Assembly (NCBI RefSeq): GCF_019243775.1
Contig: NZ_CP069157.1
Coordinates: forward strand, 1,984,001 to 2,048,000
Source: Morganella morganii
GTDB taxonomy: Bacteria > Pseudomonadota > Gammaproteobacteria > Enterobacterales > Enterobacteriaceae
Reading direction: 5' to 3'
DNA: 64,000 bases
In this document: positions 10,110 through 22,127 of the stretch, in pieces
Layout of the letters: each line of letters starts with the position of its first letter
How positions within the stretch are numbered: the stretch's first letter is position 1
Program-made: the position numbers and the translations under genes
The notes under the pieces: model-generated
Told to the model about the DNA's origin: nothing
The model's input: the letters and a program-made list of their open reading frames with translations, nothing else
The model's database searches: none

Positions 10110-10209
10110 GCGCGTCTCCTTTATGATTGCGGCAGAGCCTGTTTATAGCATAAAAAAAAGCTGGACGTATATCCAGCCATCAGAAAATCACGGGTATCTG
10201 CGACACCGG

Positions 10210-10734
10210 TTACTCTTTCAGCCGTCCGCGTGCCATCACCAGACGCGGCTGCCCCATCTGCACCAGGTTCTGGTTAAAGTGACAGTGAGTAATAGCAATC
10301 GCCAGTGCATCTGCCGCATCTGCCTGCGGTGCCGCTGACAGTTTCAGTATTGAGCGCACCATATGCTGTACCTGGGCTTTTTCCGCCGCCCCGGTACCGG
10401 TGACCGTTTGTTTCACCTGGCGCGCCGCATATTCAAATACCGGCAGATTATTATTCACCGCTGCCAGAATCGCCACCCCACGGGCCTGTCCCAGCTTCAG
10501 GGCAGAATCAGCATTTTTGGCCATAAAGACCTGTTCGATAGCAAAACAATCCGGCTGATACTGGGTGATGATTTCACTGACACCGGCGTAAATTTTGCCC
10601 AGACGGGACGGGAGATCATCCACCTGTGTGCGGATACAGCCGCTGCCGATATACAGCAGACGCCGTCCCTGCTGGCGGATAACACCATAACCGGTCACCC
10701 GCGAGCCGGGGTCAATACCGAGAATAATTGCCAT
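10210..10734 (-). CDS. ruvC: Holliday junction resolvase RuvC
   Basis: Dimeric RNase H-fold endonuclease that nicks junctions to finish recombination. 174 residues. The acidic active site is D8 (GIDPGS), E67 (AIEQVF), D139 and D142 (DAADAL). The ruvC start is separated from the upstream yebC by 89 bases containing a hairpin (10780-10801). ruvA follows after 100 bases. Confidence 0.98.
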   Translation of the reverse strand: MAIILGIDPGSRVTGYGVIRQQGRRLLYIGSGCIRTQVDDLPSRLGKIYAGVSEIITQYQPDCFAIEQVFMAKNADSALKLGQARGVAILAAVNNNLPVFEYAARQVKQTVTGTGAAEKAQVQHMVRSILKLSAAPQADAADALAIAITHCHFNQNLVQMGQPRLVMARGRLKE

Positions 10735-10779
10735 AGGAGGACCGTATTGTCACAACAGGAAAAAAGCAAGAAAACAGAG

Positions 10780-10801
10780 GGATGCGCACAGTGGCGCATC
10801 C
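10780..10801 (-). terminator. Hairpin between yebC and ruvC
   Basis: An 8-bp GC-rich stem (GGATGCGC / GCGCATCC) with a 6-base loop. On the minus strand it is followed by a U-rich but interrupted stretch, so it may terminate only part of yebC transcription and leave some read-through into ruvC. Confidence 0.5.
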
Positions 10802-10823
10802 TCTGCGGAGTGAGTGACGGAAA

Positions 10824-11567
10824 TTACAGCAGTGCTGCAACTTCGTCTGAGATATCGCCGTTGTGGTAGACTTCCTGCACATCGTCAGAGTCTTCCAGCA
10901 TATCGATAAGGCGCATCAGTTTTGGTGCGGTTTCCGCATCCAGATCCGCTTTGGTGGACGGGATCATCGATACTTCGGCAGATTCAGCTTTGAAACCGGC
11001 TGCATCCATCGCGTCTTTGACATCACCCAGAATTTCCCAGGCGGTATAAACGTCGATAGCGCCGTCGTCAAAAGTTTCAACGTCTTCAGCACCGGCTTCG
11101 AGCGCCGCATCCATCACCGCATCCTCATCCAGACCCGGTGCATAGGAAATGATACCTTTGCGGGTAAACAGATAAGCGACGGAGCCATCGGTTCCCAGAT
11201 TGCCGCCGGTTTTGGTGAACGCATGGCGCACATCCGAAACCGTACGTTTACGGTTATCCGTCAGGCACTCAACCATCACAGCAGTACCGCCCGGGCCGTA
11301 ACCTTCGTATACGATGGATTCCATGTTATCGTTTTCATCATTACCCGCCCCGCGTGCAATCGCACGGTTCAGGGTATCGCGGGTCATGTTGTTTGCTAAC
11401 GCTTTATCCACTGCCGCACGCAGACGTGGGTTAGATGCAGGATCAGGACCACCAATGCGCGACGCCGTGACTAATTCACGAATGATTTTCGTGAAAATTT
11501 TACCGCGCTTCGCATCTTGCGCGGCCTTGCGGTGTTTGGTGTTGGCCCATTTACTATGACCTGCCAT
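10824..11567 (-). CDS. yebC: YebC/PmpR-family (TACO1-like) protein
   Basis: 247 residues. Starts [27 protein letters not shown], the hallmark of the family. These proteins have been described as DNA-binding regulators and, in recent work on relatives, as ribosome-associated factors that relieve stalling on proline-rich stretches. Which applies here cannot be read from the sequence. It is located upstream of ruvC and downstream of nudB-aspS on the same strand, the conserved enteric order. Confidence 0.95.
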   Translation of the reverse strand: MAGHSKWANTKHRKAAQDAKRGKIFTKIIRELVTASRIGGPDPASNPRLRAAVDKALANNMTRDTLNRAIARGAGNDENDNMESIVYEGYGPGGTAVMVECLTDNRKRTVSDVRHAFTKTGGNLGTDGSVAYLFTRKGIISYAPGLDEDAVMDAALEAGAEDVETFDDGAIDVYTAWEILGDVKDAMDAAGFKAESAEVSMIPSTKADLDAETAPKLMRLIDMLEDSDDVQEVYHNGDISDEVAALL

Positions 11568-11618
11568 TCTCTAATCTCCAGATTAAGTCTTACGACGTTC
11601 ATTCATTTAAATCCGCTG

Positions 11619-12071
11619 TCACTGCGGAAGAACACACTGACGAACGAATTCTTCAATTGCTTCCCCGTTACTGGGTGAGATAGTTTTCGCGGCGGCATCC
11701 GCTGCCGGTAACCACTCATACGCCAGATGCTCCGTTAAGGGAACCGCTTTCAGCGCGGGTAAGCATAACACAAACCAGTGTTCCGTATTGTGCGTCACGT
11801 CCGGTGCATACCGGTGACGGAAATGCGGAAAAATGGTATAGCGGACGGTGCGCTGACAATCCGTCAGCCGCAGTCCCTCCGCAAGGATATCAATACCGGT
11901 TTCTTCTTTTACTTCCCGCAATGCGGCATCGCGGGGAGTTTCTCCCGGTTCCAGACTGCCGGTGACGGACTGCCAGAAAGCAGGATCGTCACGGCGCTGT
12001 AACATCAGAACACGCCCCGTTTCCTGCTCACAGATAACCACCAGCACAGATTCAGGGCGTTTAAAAGCCAT
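11619..12071 (-). CDS. nudB: Dihydroneopterin triphosphate diphosphatase NudB
   Basis: Nudix hydrolase of the folate pathway; it removes pyrophosphate from dihydroneopterin triphosphate. 150 residues, as in E. coli. The Nudix box is GETPRDAALREVKEETGID. It begins 5 bases after aspS ends, so the two are translated from one message. Confidence 0.95.
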   Translation of the reverse strand: MAFKRPESVLVVICEQETGRVLMLQRRDDPAFWQSVTGSLEPGETPRDAALREVKEETGIDILAEGLRLTDCQRTVRYTIFPHFRHRYAPDVTHNTEHWFVLCLPALKAVPLTEHLAYEWLPAADAAAKTISPSNGEAIEEFVRQCVLPQ

Positions 12072-12076
12072 CAGAT

Positions 12077-13846
12077 TCAGTCACTCTCTTTCTGAGTTAC
12101 TGCAATCGCCAGCTCTTTCAGAGCATCGTCATTCGCGAAGCTCGGTGCATCTGTCATCAGACAGGCGGCAGCCGTGGTTTTCGGGAACGCGATAACGTCA
12201 CGGATGTTTTCGGTACCGGTCAGCAGCATCACCAGACGGTCAAGACCAAAGGCCAGACCCGCATGAGGTGGTGTGCCGTATTGTAACGCATCGAGCAGGA
12301 AGCCGAATTTGCGGCGCTGTTCTTCCGGGGTGATCCCGAGGATGCCGAATACCGTCTGCTGCATTTCGTTACGGTGGATACGGACAGAGCCGCCGCCCAC
12401 TTCGTAGCCGTTGATAACCATATCGTAGGCATTGGCGATCGCGTCTTCCGGCGCGTTTTTCAGCTCTTCCGGTGACATATCACGCGGCGAGGTGAACGGA
12501 TGGTGCATCGCGGTCAGACCGCCTTCACCGTCGTCTTCAAACATCGGGAAGTCGATCACCCACAGCGGACGCCAGCTGTTCAGGTCGGTCAGGTTCAGGT
12601 CACGGCCGGTTTTCAGACGCAGCGCGCCCATTGCATCGGTTACGGTGCCTTTCGCGCCCGCGCCGAAGAAAATAATGTCGCCGGTCTGTGCGTCAGTGCG
12701 CTCCAGAATGGCTTCAACGGTTTCTGCGGTCAGGAATTTGGCGACAGGAGACTGAACACCCTCAATACCGGCAGAGCGGTCGTTCACTTTCATCCATGCC
12801 AGGCCTTTCGCGCCGTAGATGCCGACAAATTTGCCGTATTCATCAATCTGTTTACGGGTCATTTCCGCGCCGCCGGTGACACACAGTGCCACAACACGGC
12901 CTTTCGGATCATTTGCCGCATCAGCAAATACAGAGAACTCAGAATCTTTCACCAGGTCGGCGATATCTGTCAGTTCCAGCGGGTTACGTAAATCCGGTTT
13001 ATCAGAACCGAAGCGGCGCATTGCTTCCGCAAATGTCATCACCGGGAAATCACCCAGTTCAACATTGATGATTTCATTCCACAGTGAGCGGATCATACGC
13101 TCCATGGTCGCACGGACCTGGTCCGCAGTCATGAAAGAGGTTTCCACATCGATCTGAGTGAATTCCGGCTGACGGTCAGCACGTAAATCTTCATCACGGA
13201 AACATTTGACAATCTGATAGTAACGGTCAAAACCGGACATCATCAGAAGCTGTTTGAACAGCTGCGGAGACTGCGGCAGTGCGTAGAATTTGCCTTTGTG
13301 GACACGGCTCGGCACCAGGTAGTCACGGGCACCTTCCGGTGTGGCTTTGGTCAGCATCGGGGTTTCGATATCGAGGAACCCTTCGGTATCCATAAAGCGG
13401 CGGACAAACCCGGTGATGCGTGCGCGGGTTTTCAGGCGGTTCGCCATTTCGCTGCGGCGCAGGTCGAGATAGCGGTATTTCAGACGCATCTCTTCGGTGT
13501 TTTCGTGGTTGCTGTCGAGCGGTAACGGCTCGGAGCGGTTAAAAATGGTCAGGCCATCTGCATGCACTTCCACACTGCCGGTCGCCATCTCTTTATTAAT
13601 TTGATTTTCAGGTCGCGCGCGGACAGTTCCGGTAATCTGAATACAGAATTCATTCCGTAATTCAGAGGCTTTGGCAAATGCTTCTTTTTGGTCGGGATCG
13701 AAGAAAACCTGAACGATGCCTTCACGGTCACGCATATCGATAAAAATCAAACCCCCGAGATCACGACGACGGTTTACCCAACCACTAAGGGTTACTTTTT
13801 GATCGATGTGAGCACTGTTGAGCTGCCCACAATAATTAGTACGCAT
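12077..13846 (-). CDS. aspS: Aspartyl-tRNA synthetase
   Basis: Class II synthetase that charges tRNA-Asp. The 589 residues compare with 590 in E. coli. The N-terminal OB anticodon-binding domain starts [18 protein letters not shown]. Class II motif 2 is [18 protein letters not shown]. The bacterial GAD insert lies in the middle. Motif 3 is [13 protein letters not shown] near the C-terminus. It is the first gene of aspS-nudB-yebC; the 257-base upstream gap holds its promoter. Confidence 0.98.
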   Translation of the reverse strand: MRTNYCGQLNSAHIDQKVTLSGWVNRRRDLGGLIFIDMRDREGIVQVFFDPDQKEAFAKASELRNEFCIQITGTVRARPENQINKEMATGSVEVHADGLTIFNRSEPLPLDSNHENTEEMRLKYRYLDLRRSEMANRLKTRARITGFVRRFMDTEGFLDIETPMLTKATPEGARDYLVPSRVHKGKFYALPQSPQLFKQLLMMSGFDRYYQIVKCFRDEDLRADRQPEFTQIDVETSFMTADQVRATMERMIRSLWNEIINVELGDFPVMTFAEAMRRFGSDKPDLRNPLELTDIADLVKDSEFSVFADAANDPKGRVVALCVTGGAEMTRKQIDEYGKFVGIYGAKGLAWMKVNDRSAGIEGVQSPVAKFLTAETVEAILERTDAQTGDIIFFGAGAKGTVTDAMGALRLKTGRDLNLTDLNSWRPLWVIDFPMFEDDGEGGLTAMHHPFTSPRDMSPEELKNAPEDAIANAYDMVINGYEVGGGSVRIHRNEMQQTVFGILGITPEEQRRKFGFLLDALQYGTPPHAGLAFGLDRLVMLLTGTENIRDVIAFPKTTAAACLMTDAPSFANDDALKELAIAVTQKESD

Positions 13847-14103
13847 ACGATATCCTTTTGTCCGCTATTGTGCGTTTCTGCAAAATTTTGGCATGGTTCT
13901 TTATGAAGAAATGTCAAAAAGGCGATCATTATAGTGGAAAATTCCTGATGAGATAAGTGCAAACAGCACATCTGCCGCAGAGAATTTAGCCACTAATTGA
14001 TAATTTTCAAATAATTCAGTATGCCTTAATATTAAGGATTGTGTTACCCGCTGCTTTGAGGTTTATCATTCTTTTGCTGTTTCAATTGGCCATGGAGTAA
14101 AAA

Positions 14104-14502
14104 ATGGTTAGTTCCCTTTATATTGTACTGGGTGCGCTGTTAATCATTAAACTGTCACTCGATGTGATTAAACTGCGGACACTTTACCGCGTCGCTTATG
14201 GTGACGGCGGATTTTACGAGTTACAGACGGCGATTCGTGTGCAGGGCAATGCGGTTGAGTATATCCCTGTTGCACTCCTGCTATTACTGGTGATGGAGCA
14301 GAACGGCGCCCAGGTGTGGATGGTCCATGTCTGCGGGGTTATTCTGATTGCCGGCCGGCTGTTTCACTCTTACGGATTAAAACACCGCGAGAACCGCTGG
14401 CGGCGTACCGGGATGGCTGCCACCTTCACCGCCATGATCCTGATGGTGCTGGCGAATATCTGGTATCTGCCGTGGCAGCAGATTTTTTCGCCGTACATGT
14501 AA
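14104..14502 (+). CDS. yecN: MAPEG-family membrane protein YecN
   Basis: 132 residues with four hydrophobic helices. The RVAYGDGGFYELQTAIRVQGNAVEYIP stretch is the MAPEG (glutathione/eicosanoid-metabolising membrane protein) core, with the conserved N-x-x-E-Y-x-P. It matches E. coli YecN (131 aa). No reaction is assigned. It precedes cmoAB as in E. coli. Confidence 0.9.
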   Translation: MVSSLYIVLGALLIIKLSLDVIKLRTLYRVAYGDGGFYELQTAIRVQGNAVEYIPVALLLLLVMEQNGAQVWMVHVCGVILIAGRLFHSYGLKHRENRWRRTGMAATFTAMILMVLANIWYLPWQQIFSPYM

Positions 14503-16318
<1,816 letters not shown>

Positions 16319-16331
16319 CCATCAGGAATGC

Positions 16332-16362
16332 GTATACACCCTGATATTTACAGGGTGTATAC
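16332..16362 (+). other. Perfect inverted repeat after cmoB
   Basis: 12-bp arms GTATACACCCTG and CAGGGTGTATAC flank a 7-base loop, starting 13 bases after the cmoB stop. There is no T-tract after it. It could be a 3'-stabilising stem-loop for cmoAB mRNA or an operator for the glycosidase-like gene that starts 82 bases later. Confidence 0.5.
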
Positions 16363-16444
16363 CTCCGAAAAACTGACTGTTCTCTCTCCGGGGATTCGGC
16401 TACCCTGCCTGTCATATTATGACGAATAAAGGCCACTCCGGATC

Positions 16445-18631
16445 ATGAAATATCGCCTGTCCGCACTGTATCTTCCGCTTCTGTTGTCTGCCTCTGCGGC
16501 CTCTGCCACTGTGTTAACGGATAATAATCATCAGGTTTTTATCGACCCGGAAACCCTGCACATAGCAGTGGCGGATACCACTGTCAGCCGGGGAACAGAA
16601 AAACAGCCGGTCAGTGATTTAACAGAATATCCCCGCCGTGTCAGCTGGTTCTGGCCGGACAGAGATATGAATGTCACCGCTGTCCTCAATGATACCGAGC
16701 TGACCCTGACATTCACCACCAATCAGCCGCAGAATTTTCAGTGGTTCACCCTGCCGGATAACACTGTTTCCGCCCTCTATATGCCGCTGGGCGAAGGACG
16801 TCATATTCCGCTGAATAATGAACAGTGGCGTCACTATATGGTTACTGAACAGGATAATATCGATACCAATCAGGATTTGCAGTTACCGCTCTGGAGTCAG
16901 CAGCAGGATCGGGTCTACAGCTGGGTGTTACTCAGCCCGTTCCATAACCGTCTGCACTTTGAGGAAAAACAGCAGCGCCTGCAGATGAGCGCGGTACATC
17001 AGTTTAACCGTTTTAATCAGCAGCAGCCGTTTACTGTTCTGCTTCACACCGGTGATACCCCGCTGGACGGCGCACTGCGCTACCGCCGCTGGTTACAGGA
17101 TAATAAGCAGTTCACATCACTGGAAGAAAAATTCGCACAGATCCCGGACGGCAAAAAACTGATCGGTGCCACCCATATCTATTTATGGGGAAAAAGTATT
17201 ATCGATCAGCAGGATATTACTGACTGGCCGGGACTGGTACGTTATCTGCAATCCCCCGCCGGTAACGGGTTATGGTCGGCAATGGAGCCTCAGAGCCGTG
17301 ATGCTTTTGCTGCTCTGAACGGTAAAACACCGGAAAAATGGCAGCAGCCGTTTCTGGCCGATGCTCTCAACCAGGCACTGAAGAAAGTTACACCACTGAG
17401 CCGCACCCCGGATGACAGTGACTTTATGGCTGCGCAGAAAACACAGGCCCGGGCGATCCGTTCTGCCGTAAAACAGCAACTGAGTCCGTTCCTGGCACCG
17501 GAAGCCAACTGGGGTCAGGGGTTATCCCTTCCTCTTTTAACCGCACTGACCGGGGCAAAACTGGATAAGCTCTGGCTGGGCACCGATAACTGGACTGCTA
17601 CCTGGTATCAGCCGCAGGCGGTCAGCTATGCCAAAGAGCACGGTTATCTTATCGCCAGCTATGATTCCTACGACACCGCCATCCCCTCGGGAAAAAATAC
17701 GGAATGGCTGACGGCACAGATCCCGTCAGAATTACGCGAAAAATGCGCGATTGTGACCGGAACAGGCAGAAAACTGCCGGGATTCGGCGGGGATGGTTAT
17801 TACCTGAATCCGGGCTGCATGCAGGATTTTTCAGAAACACGCATGACTGAACTGGTACAGCTGACCGGCATCAACAGTCTGTTTCTTGACGTGGACGGCA
17901 CCGGCATGGTGTCTGATGATTATAATCCGGCGTCACCCACAAGTGCGGATGCTATGGCGGCAGCGAGAAATAACCGCTTACGGTCGGTGGCAGAAAACAT
18001 CCGTATCCCGCTGGGTTCGGAAGACGGTAATGCCGTGACCGCGCAATATCTGATGTTTGCCCACGGTACCGAAACCCGCGGCTTCGGCTGGAGTGATGCG
18101 GATATTCACCGCAACAAACAGTCCCCTTACTATCTGGGAGCCTGGTGGCCGGAAAATGAACCGGCGATCTTTTTTACACCGGGAAAACTGAAAGATATCT
18201 ACCTGACCACGGAATTTGATCCGCGCTGGCGGTTGCCGCTGTATCAGGCTGTATTTCATGATGCGGTGATCACCACGCATCACTGGACGCTGGATAACCT
18301 GAAATTCCCGGCGGTTACCACCACACGGGAACTGCTGAGCCAGCTGTATAACACGCCGCCACTTTATAACCTCAGCCGTAATACGGTACAGAAGCGTCTT
18401 CCTGCGATGATAAAATCGGACAGTATTTTCCGCCCGCTGCATCAGCAGTTATGGAATAAAGCCCTGACCGGCTTCCGCTGGCTGGACAGTGACGGCCTGG
18501 TACAACAGACACAGTTCAGTGATGGCTCTGTCATCACCGTGAATTTTGCTGACCATGCCATTGCCGGTTATCCGCCGCGCTCACTCAGTGCGATACCGGC
18601 AGAGGGAAAGCCCGTTAACGCCGCCTTCTGA
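16445..18631 (+). CDS. Exported glycoside-hydrolase-like protein
   Basis: 728 residues with a clear signal peptide (MKYRLSALYLPLLLSASAASA), so periplasmic or secreted. After a beta-rich N-terminal part, residues from about 225 look like a TIM-barrel glycosidase region. Aspartate-rich candidate catalytic stretches are NSLFLDVDGTGMVSDDYNP and IPLGSEDGNAVTAQYL, followed by FAHGTETRGFGWSDADI. I recall similar proteins annotated as glycoside hydrolases distantly like GH101-type enzymes, but I cannot confirm the family. It stands alone between cmoB and cutC, where E. coli has other genes, and has its own terminator. Confidence 0.6.
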   Translation: MKYRLSALYLPLLLSASAASATVLTDNNHQVFIDPETLHIAVADTTVSRGTEKQPVSDLTEYPRRVSWFWPDRDMNVTAVLNDTELTLTFTTNQPQNFQWFTLPDNTVSALYMPLGEGRHIPLNNEQWRHYMVTEQDNIDTNQDLQLPLWSQQQDRVYSWVLLSPFHNRLHFEEKQQRLQMSAVHQFNRFNQQQPFTVLLHTGDTPLDGALRYRRWLQDNKQFTSLEEKFAQIPDGKKLIGATHIYLWGKSIIDQQDITDWPGLVRYLQSPAGNGLWSAMEPQSRDAFAALNGKTPEKWQQPFLADALNQALKKVTPLSRTPDDSDFMAAQKTQARAIRSAVKQQLSPFLAPEANWGQGLSLPLLTALTGAKLDKLWLGTDNWTATWYQPQAVSYAKEHGYLIASYDSYDTAIPSGKNTEWLTAQIPSELREKCAIVTGTGRKLPGFGGDGYYLNPGCMQDFSETRMTELVQLTGINSLFLDVDGTGMVSDDYNPASPTSADAMAAARNNRLRSVAENIRIPLGSEDGNAVTAQYLMFAHGTETRGFGWSDADIHRNKQSPYYLGAWWPENEPAIFFTPGKLKDIYLTTEFDPRWRLPLYQAVFHDAVITTHHWTLDNLKFPAVTTTRELLSQLYNTPPLYNLSRNTVQKRLPAMIKSDSIFRPLHQQLWNKALTGFRWLDSDGLVQQTQFSDGSVITVNFADHAIAGYPPRSLSAIPAEGKPVNAAF

Positions 18632-18635
18632 CAGC

Positions 18636-18664
18636 AAAACGCCCTCAGTATGAGGGCGTTTTTG
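18636..18664. terminator. Bidirectional intrinsic terminator
   Basis: AAAACGCCCTC / GAGGGCGTTTT hairpin with an A-run and a T-run between the convergent glycosidase-like gene and cutC. Confidence 0.88.
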
Positions 18665-18686
18665 ATGTAACCGGAAATGAACCGGA

Positions 18687-19439
18687 TCAGTGCACGACCA
18701 TACTGTGCAGATCCAGAACCCCTTTCATCGCCTCGACGGTGTCCCCGTCCACACAGGTATGGGAAAACTCATCAGCTTCGCTGTCACTGCCCATCGCCAC
18801 ACCGACTTTGCGGTAGCGCATAGTGGACGGCTTGGTTTTGGATGCTGAACTGTGCACTTCCTGAAGGCCGATATCAAGGAACTTCTGAATATTCGCCAGC
18901 CGCACACCGGCACCGGCCATAATCACCGGCCCTCTGCTGGCTTCCTGTAACTCTTTGAGCAGAGGTAATCCCAGCTCCGCACTCAGCTGCTGGCCGGATG
19001 TCAGAATACGGCTCACACCCAGGTCGGTCAGCTGCTGTAATGCCAGCATCGGATTCGCACACATATCAAAGGCTCTGTGGAAAGTGACCGCCATGTCGCC
19101 CGACAGTTTACACAGCATCTTCATCCGCGGCAGATCAACATGCCCGTCCTCATCCAGAATACCGGTGACCACCCCGGGAAAACCCAGGTCGCGGATTTTG
19201 GCGATATCATTCTTCATAACCGCAAATTCCGAGGCTGTATAGCAAAAGTCACCGCTGCGCGGACGGAGGATCGGGTGAACCGGGATCCGCAACCGGTCGA
19301 TAGTCTGTTTCAGCATGCCCCAGCTCGGGGTCAGCCCGCCCTCTGACGGCGCGGCACACAGTTCAATCCGGTCAGCGCCGGCTTTTTCCGCAGTGAGGGC
19401 ACATTCCACGCTGTAACAACAAATTTCCAGTTTCGCCAT
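18687..19439 (-). CDS. cutC: CutC family protein (copper homeostasis annotation)
   Basis: 250 residues, TIM-barrel. It starts [29 protein letters not shown], the CutC signature, and contains [12 protein letters not shown] and GAGVRLANI. It was historically linked to copper tolerance in E. coli; later work questioned a direct role, so the function is best left open. The gene is convergent with the exported glycosidase-like gene and is followed upstream by yecM on the same strand. Confidence 0.93.
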   Translation of the reverse strand: MAKLEICCYSVECALTAEKAGADRIELCAAPSEGGLTPSWGMLKQTIDRLRIPVHPILRPRSGDFCYTASEFAVMKNDIAKIRDLGFPGVVTGILDEDGHVDLPRMKMLCKLSGDMAVTFHRAFDMCANPMLALQQLTDLGVSRILTSGQQLSAELGLPLLKELQEASRGPVIMAGAGVRLANIQKFLDIGLQEVHSSASKTKPSTMRYRKVGVAMGSDSEADEFSHTCVDGDTVEAMKGVLDLHSMVVH

Positions 19440-19600
19440 TGATTAGCCTCATCACTTAATTTCGCAGGTAAATATCTCTCGTAAACGATTCAGTCATCCT
19501 GATATACACTATTACATGTAATTTAGATTAATGAATTGTTAAATATCACAAGATGCGAAATATCCGGCCGATTCGCACAGGGAAATGTCAGAATTGCAGG

Positions 19601-20155
19601 TTACCGCTCACTTTCGACAATCTCCTGCAATGTAAACGGATGAAACTTAATGGTGATATTTTCCCGGCTGACAGCCAGTGTCGGGTTCGGCAACCGCTCC
19701 TGTTCGCCGTGCGGATGGCTGGCTTTTATCACTACCCCGGCCGGTAATGGTGACGGCAGCAGTGCGGCAGCCCGCTCTGTCAGGGTCTGCGGGTCACCCG
19801 GTAACACCAGTTCGATATGTTCCCAGCCCTGGTGTGCATACTGTTTATCTTTCGGGAACGGCAGTTCCACCACCGGAATCTGCCAGTGCAGCAGTGTCAG
19901 CGGCTCATACAGTAAAAACAGATAAATCGGGCGGCCGTTAATCTGATTATCCGATAAAACGGTGCCGCATTCGCGGAATCCGGCCAGCCACTGTTCCGCC
20001 AGTGCCGTATCGTGAGCCCGCAGTGAGATGTGATCCGCCTGATAGTGCGTGAGATCAAGCTGCAAATCCGCCGCAAACTGCTGTATTTTTCCGGCAAACA
20101 CCGGCAGCTCTGCCATCAGACCGGCAAGGGATGCTGTCTGTACGCTATTTTTCAT
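19601..20155 (-). CDS. yecM: VOC-superfamily protein YecM
   Basis: 184 residues from MKNSVQTASLAGL. A longer frame to 20242 has no family similarity in its first 29 residues and is not used. The conserved stretch is HYQADHISLRAHD...GWEHIELVLPGDPQTL...LPNPTLAV...IKFHP, which includes the His and Glu positions expected of a glyoxalase/bleomycin-resistance fold metal site. E. coli YecM is predicted to bind metal; no reaction is established. It is divergent from argS, as in E. coli. Confidence 0.92.
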   Translation of the reverse strand: MKNSVQTASLAGLMAELPVFAGKIQQFAADLQLDLTHYQADHISLRAHDTALAEQWLAGFRECGTVLSDNQINGRPIYLFLLYEPLTLLHWQIPVVELPFPKDKQYAHQGWEHIELVLPGDPQTLTERAAALLPSPLPAGVVIKASHPHGEQERLPNPTLAVSRENITIKFHPFTLQEIVESER

Positions 20156-20323
20156 TATGATCCCCTGTGAGAATTCATCCGCAAAGGCGCAGATAGTAGC
20201 ATGAGACCCTGTTTTTGTGGTATAAAACCAGCCAAATTTCACGACAACATCCCGCCCGGACGAGCCCGCTCCTCCGTCGCTGTTTCCGGGGTGTCATTTT
20301 GTTCTTTAAATTAAGGTAAACCG

Positions 20324-22054
20324 GTGAATATTCAGGCAATTCTTTCAGATAAGATCCAACAGGCTCTTATCAGCGCAGGGGCACCACTTGATTGTGATGC
20401 TATCGTTAAGCAGTCCGCCAAAGCGCAGTTTGGTGATTACCAGGCCAATGGTGTGATGGCTGCCGCGAAAAAAATGGGTATGCCGCCCCGACAGCTCGCT
20501 GAGAAAGTGATTGAACTGCTGGATCTTGACGGAATTGCGGAAAAAACGGAAATCGCCGGTCCCGGTTTTATCAATATTTTCCTCTCCCCTGACTGGCTGA
20601 CCACTCAGCTGGAAACCGCGCTGGCTGATGACAAACTGGGCCTGACCCCGGTTGAGCCGATGACCATCGCCATCGACTACTCTGCTCCGAACGTAGCCAA
20701 ACAGATGCACGTCGGGCATCTGCGCTCCACCATCATCGGTGATGCGGCAGCACGTACCCAGGAGTATCTGGGCCATAAAGTGATCCGCTGTAACCACGTC
20801 GGTGACTGGGGAACACAGTTCGGCATGCTTATCGCGTATCTTGAAAAAATGCAGAATGAAGATGCCGGCGATATGGCACTGGCCGACCTGGAAGCCTTCT
20901 ATCGCGAAGCGAAAAAGCATTACGACGAAGACGAAGTATTTGCTGAGCGCGCGCGCGGCTATGTGGTCAAATTACAGGGTGGTGATGAATACTGCCGCAC
21001 CATGTGGCGTAAGCTGGTGGATATCACCATGCAGCAGAACCAGGAAACCTATAACCGTCTGAATGTCACCCTGACCGAAGATGATGTCATGGGTGAAAGC
21101 CTGTACAACGACATGCTGCCGGGCATTGTCAGTGACCTGCTGAACCGCCGTATCGCCGAAGAGAGCGAAGGCGCGATTGTCGTCTATCTTGATGAATTCA
21201 AAAATAAAGAAGGCGAACCGATGGGGGTTATTATCCGCAAAAAAGATGGCGGATATCTCTACACCACCACCGATATCGCCTGTGCAAAGTACCGTCATGA
21301 CGTACTGCATGCCGACCGCGTCCTTTATTACATTGATTCCCGCCAGCACCAGCATCTGATGCAGGCGTGGACCATCGTCCGCAAAGCCGGTTATATCCCG
21401 GAGAGCATGACACTGGAACACCATATGTTCGGTATGATGCTCGGCAAAGACGGCAAACCGTTCAAAACCCGCGCAGGCGGCACTATCCGCCTGTCCGATC
21501 TGCTGGATGAAGCTGTTGAACGCGCGGAGAAACTGATCCGTGAGAAAAACAGCGATATGCCGGAAGATGAGCTGAAACAGCTGGCGGAAGTTGTCGGTAT
21601 CGGCGCGGTGAAATACGCGGATCTGTCAAAAAGCCGTACCACCGACTATATCTTCGACTGGGACAACATGCTGGCCTTTGAAGGTAACACCGCACCGTAT
21701 ATGCAGTATGCCTATACCCGTGTGGCATCCGTCTTCAAACGTGCGGATATTGATGCGGACAGCCTGACACAACCTATTATCCTGACTGACGACCGCGAGC
21801 GCCAGTTAGCTGCCCGTCTGTTACAGTTTGAAGAAACCATTACTGCTGTTGCCCGTGAAGGTCTGCCGCATATGATGTGCAGCTACCTGTATGATCTGGC
21901 AGGTCTGTTCTCCGGTTTCTACGAGCATTGCCCGATTCTGGCAGCGGAAAGCGAAGAACTGCGCCAGAGCCGTCTGAAACTGGCGCTGCTGACACAGAAA
22001 ACCCTGAAAGCCGGTCTGGATACTCTGGGTATCGGTACTGTCGAGAAGATGTAA
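20324..22054 (+). CDS. argS: Arginyl-tRNA synthetase
   Basis: Class I synthetase that charges tRNA-Arg. 576 residues against 577 in E. coli. The start codon is GTG at 20324 ([10 protein letters not shown]), with AAGG at 20314-20317 as ribosome-binding site. The HIGH-equivalent motif is HVGH in [14 protein letters not shown], and the family lacks a canonical KMSKS as expected. The C-terminal DALR anticodon-binding domain is visible around [13 protein letters not shown]. It is followed by a strong terminator. Confidence 0.97.
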   Translation: MNIQAILSDKIQQALISAGAPLDCDAIVKQSAKAQFGDYQANGVMAAAKKMGMPPRQLAEKVIELLDLDGIAEKTEIAGPGFINIFLSPDWLTTQLETALADDKLGLTPVEPMTIAIDYSAPNVAKQMHVGHLRSTIIGDAAARTQEYLGHKVIRCNHVGDWGTQFGMLIAYLEKMQNEDAGDMALADLEAFYREAKKHYDEDEVFAERARGYVVKLQGGDEYCRTMWRKLVDITMQQNQETYNRLNVTLTEDDVMGESLYNDMLPGIVSDLLNRRIAEESEGAIVVYLDEFKNKEGEPMGVIIRKKDGGYLYTTTDIACAKYRHDVLHADRVLYYIDSRQHQHLMQAWTIVRKAGYIPESMTLEHHMFGMMLGKDGKPFKTRAGGTIRLSDLLDEAVERAEKLIREKNSDMPEDELKQLAEVVGIGAVKYADLSKSRTTDYIFDWDNMLAFEGNTAPYMQYAYTRVASVFKRADIDADSLTQPIILTDDRERQLAARLLQFEETITAVAREGLPHMMCSYLYDLAGLFSGFYEHCPILAAESEELRQSRLKLALLTQKTLKAGLDTLGIGTVEKM

Positions 22055-22082
22055 TCCCGGCATTACCGGCGATTATTTCTGC

Positions 22083-22110
22083 AAAAAAGGAACCTTATGG
22101 TTCCTTTTTT
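22083..22110. terminator. Intrinsic terminator after argS
   Basis: AAAAAAGGAACC / GGTTCCTTTTTT hairpin. The symmetrical A and T runs allow it to serve both argS and the convergent LRR gene. Confidence 0.85.
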
Positions 22111-22127
22111 ATTGCCTTCTGAGTCTC

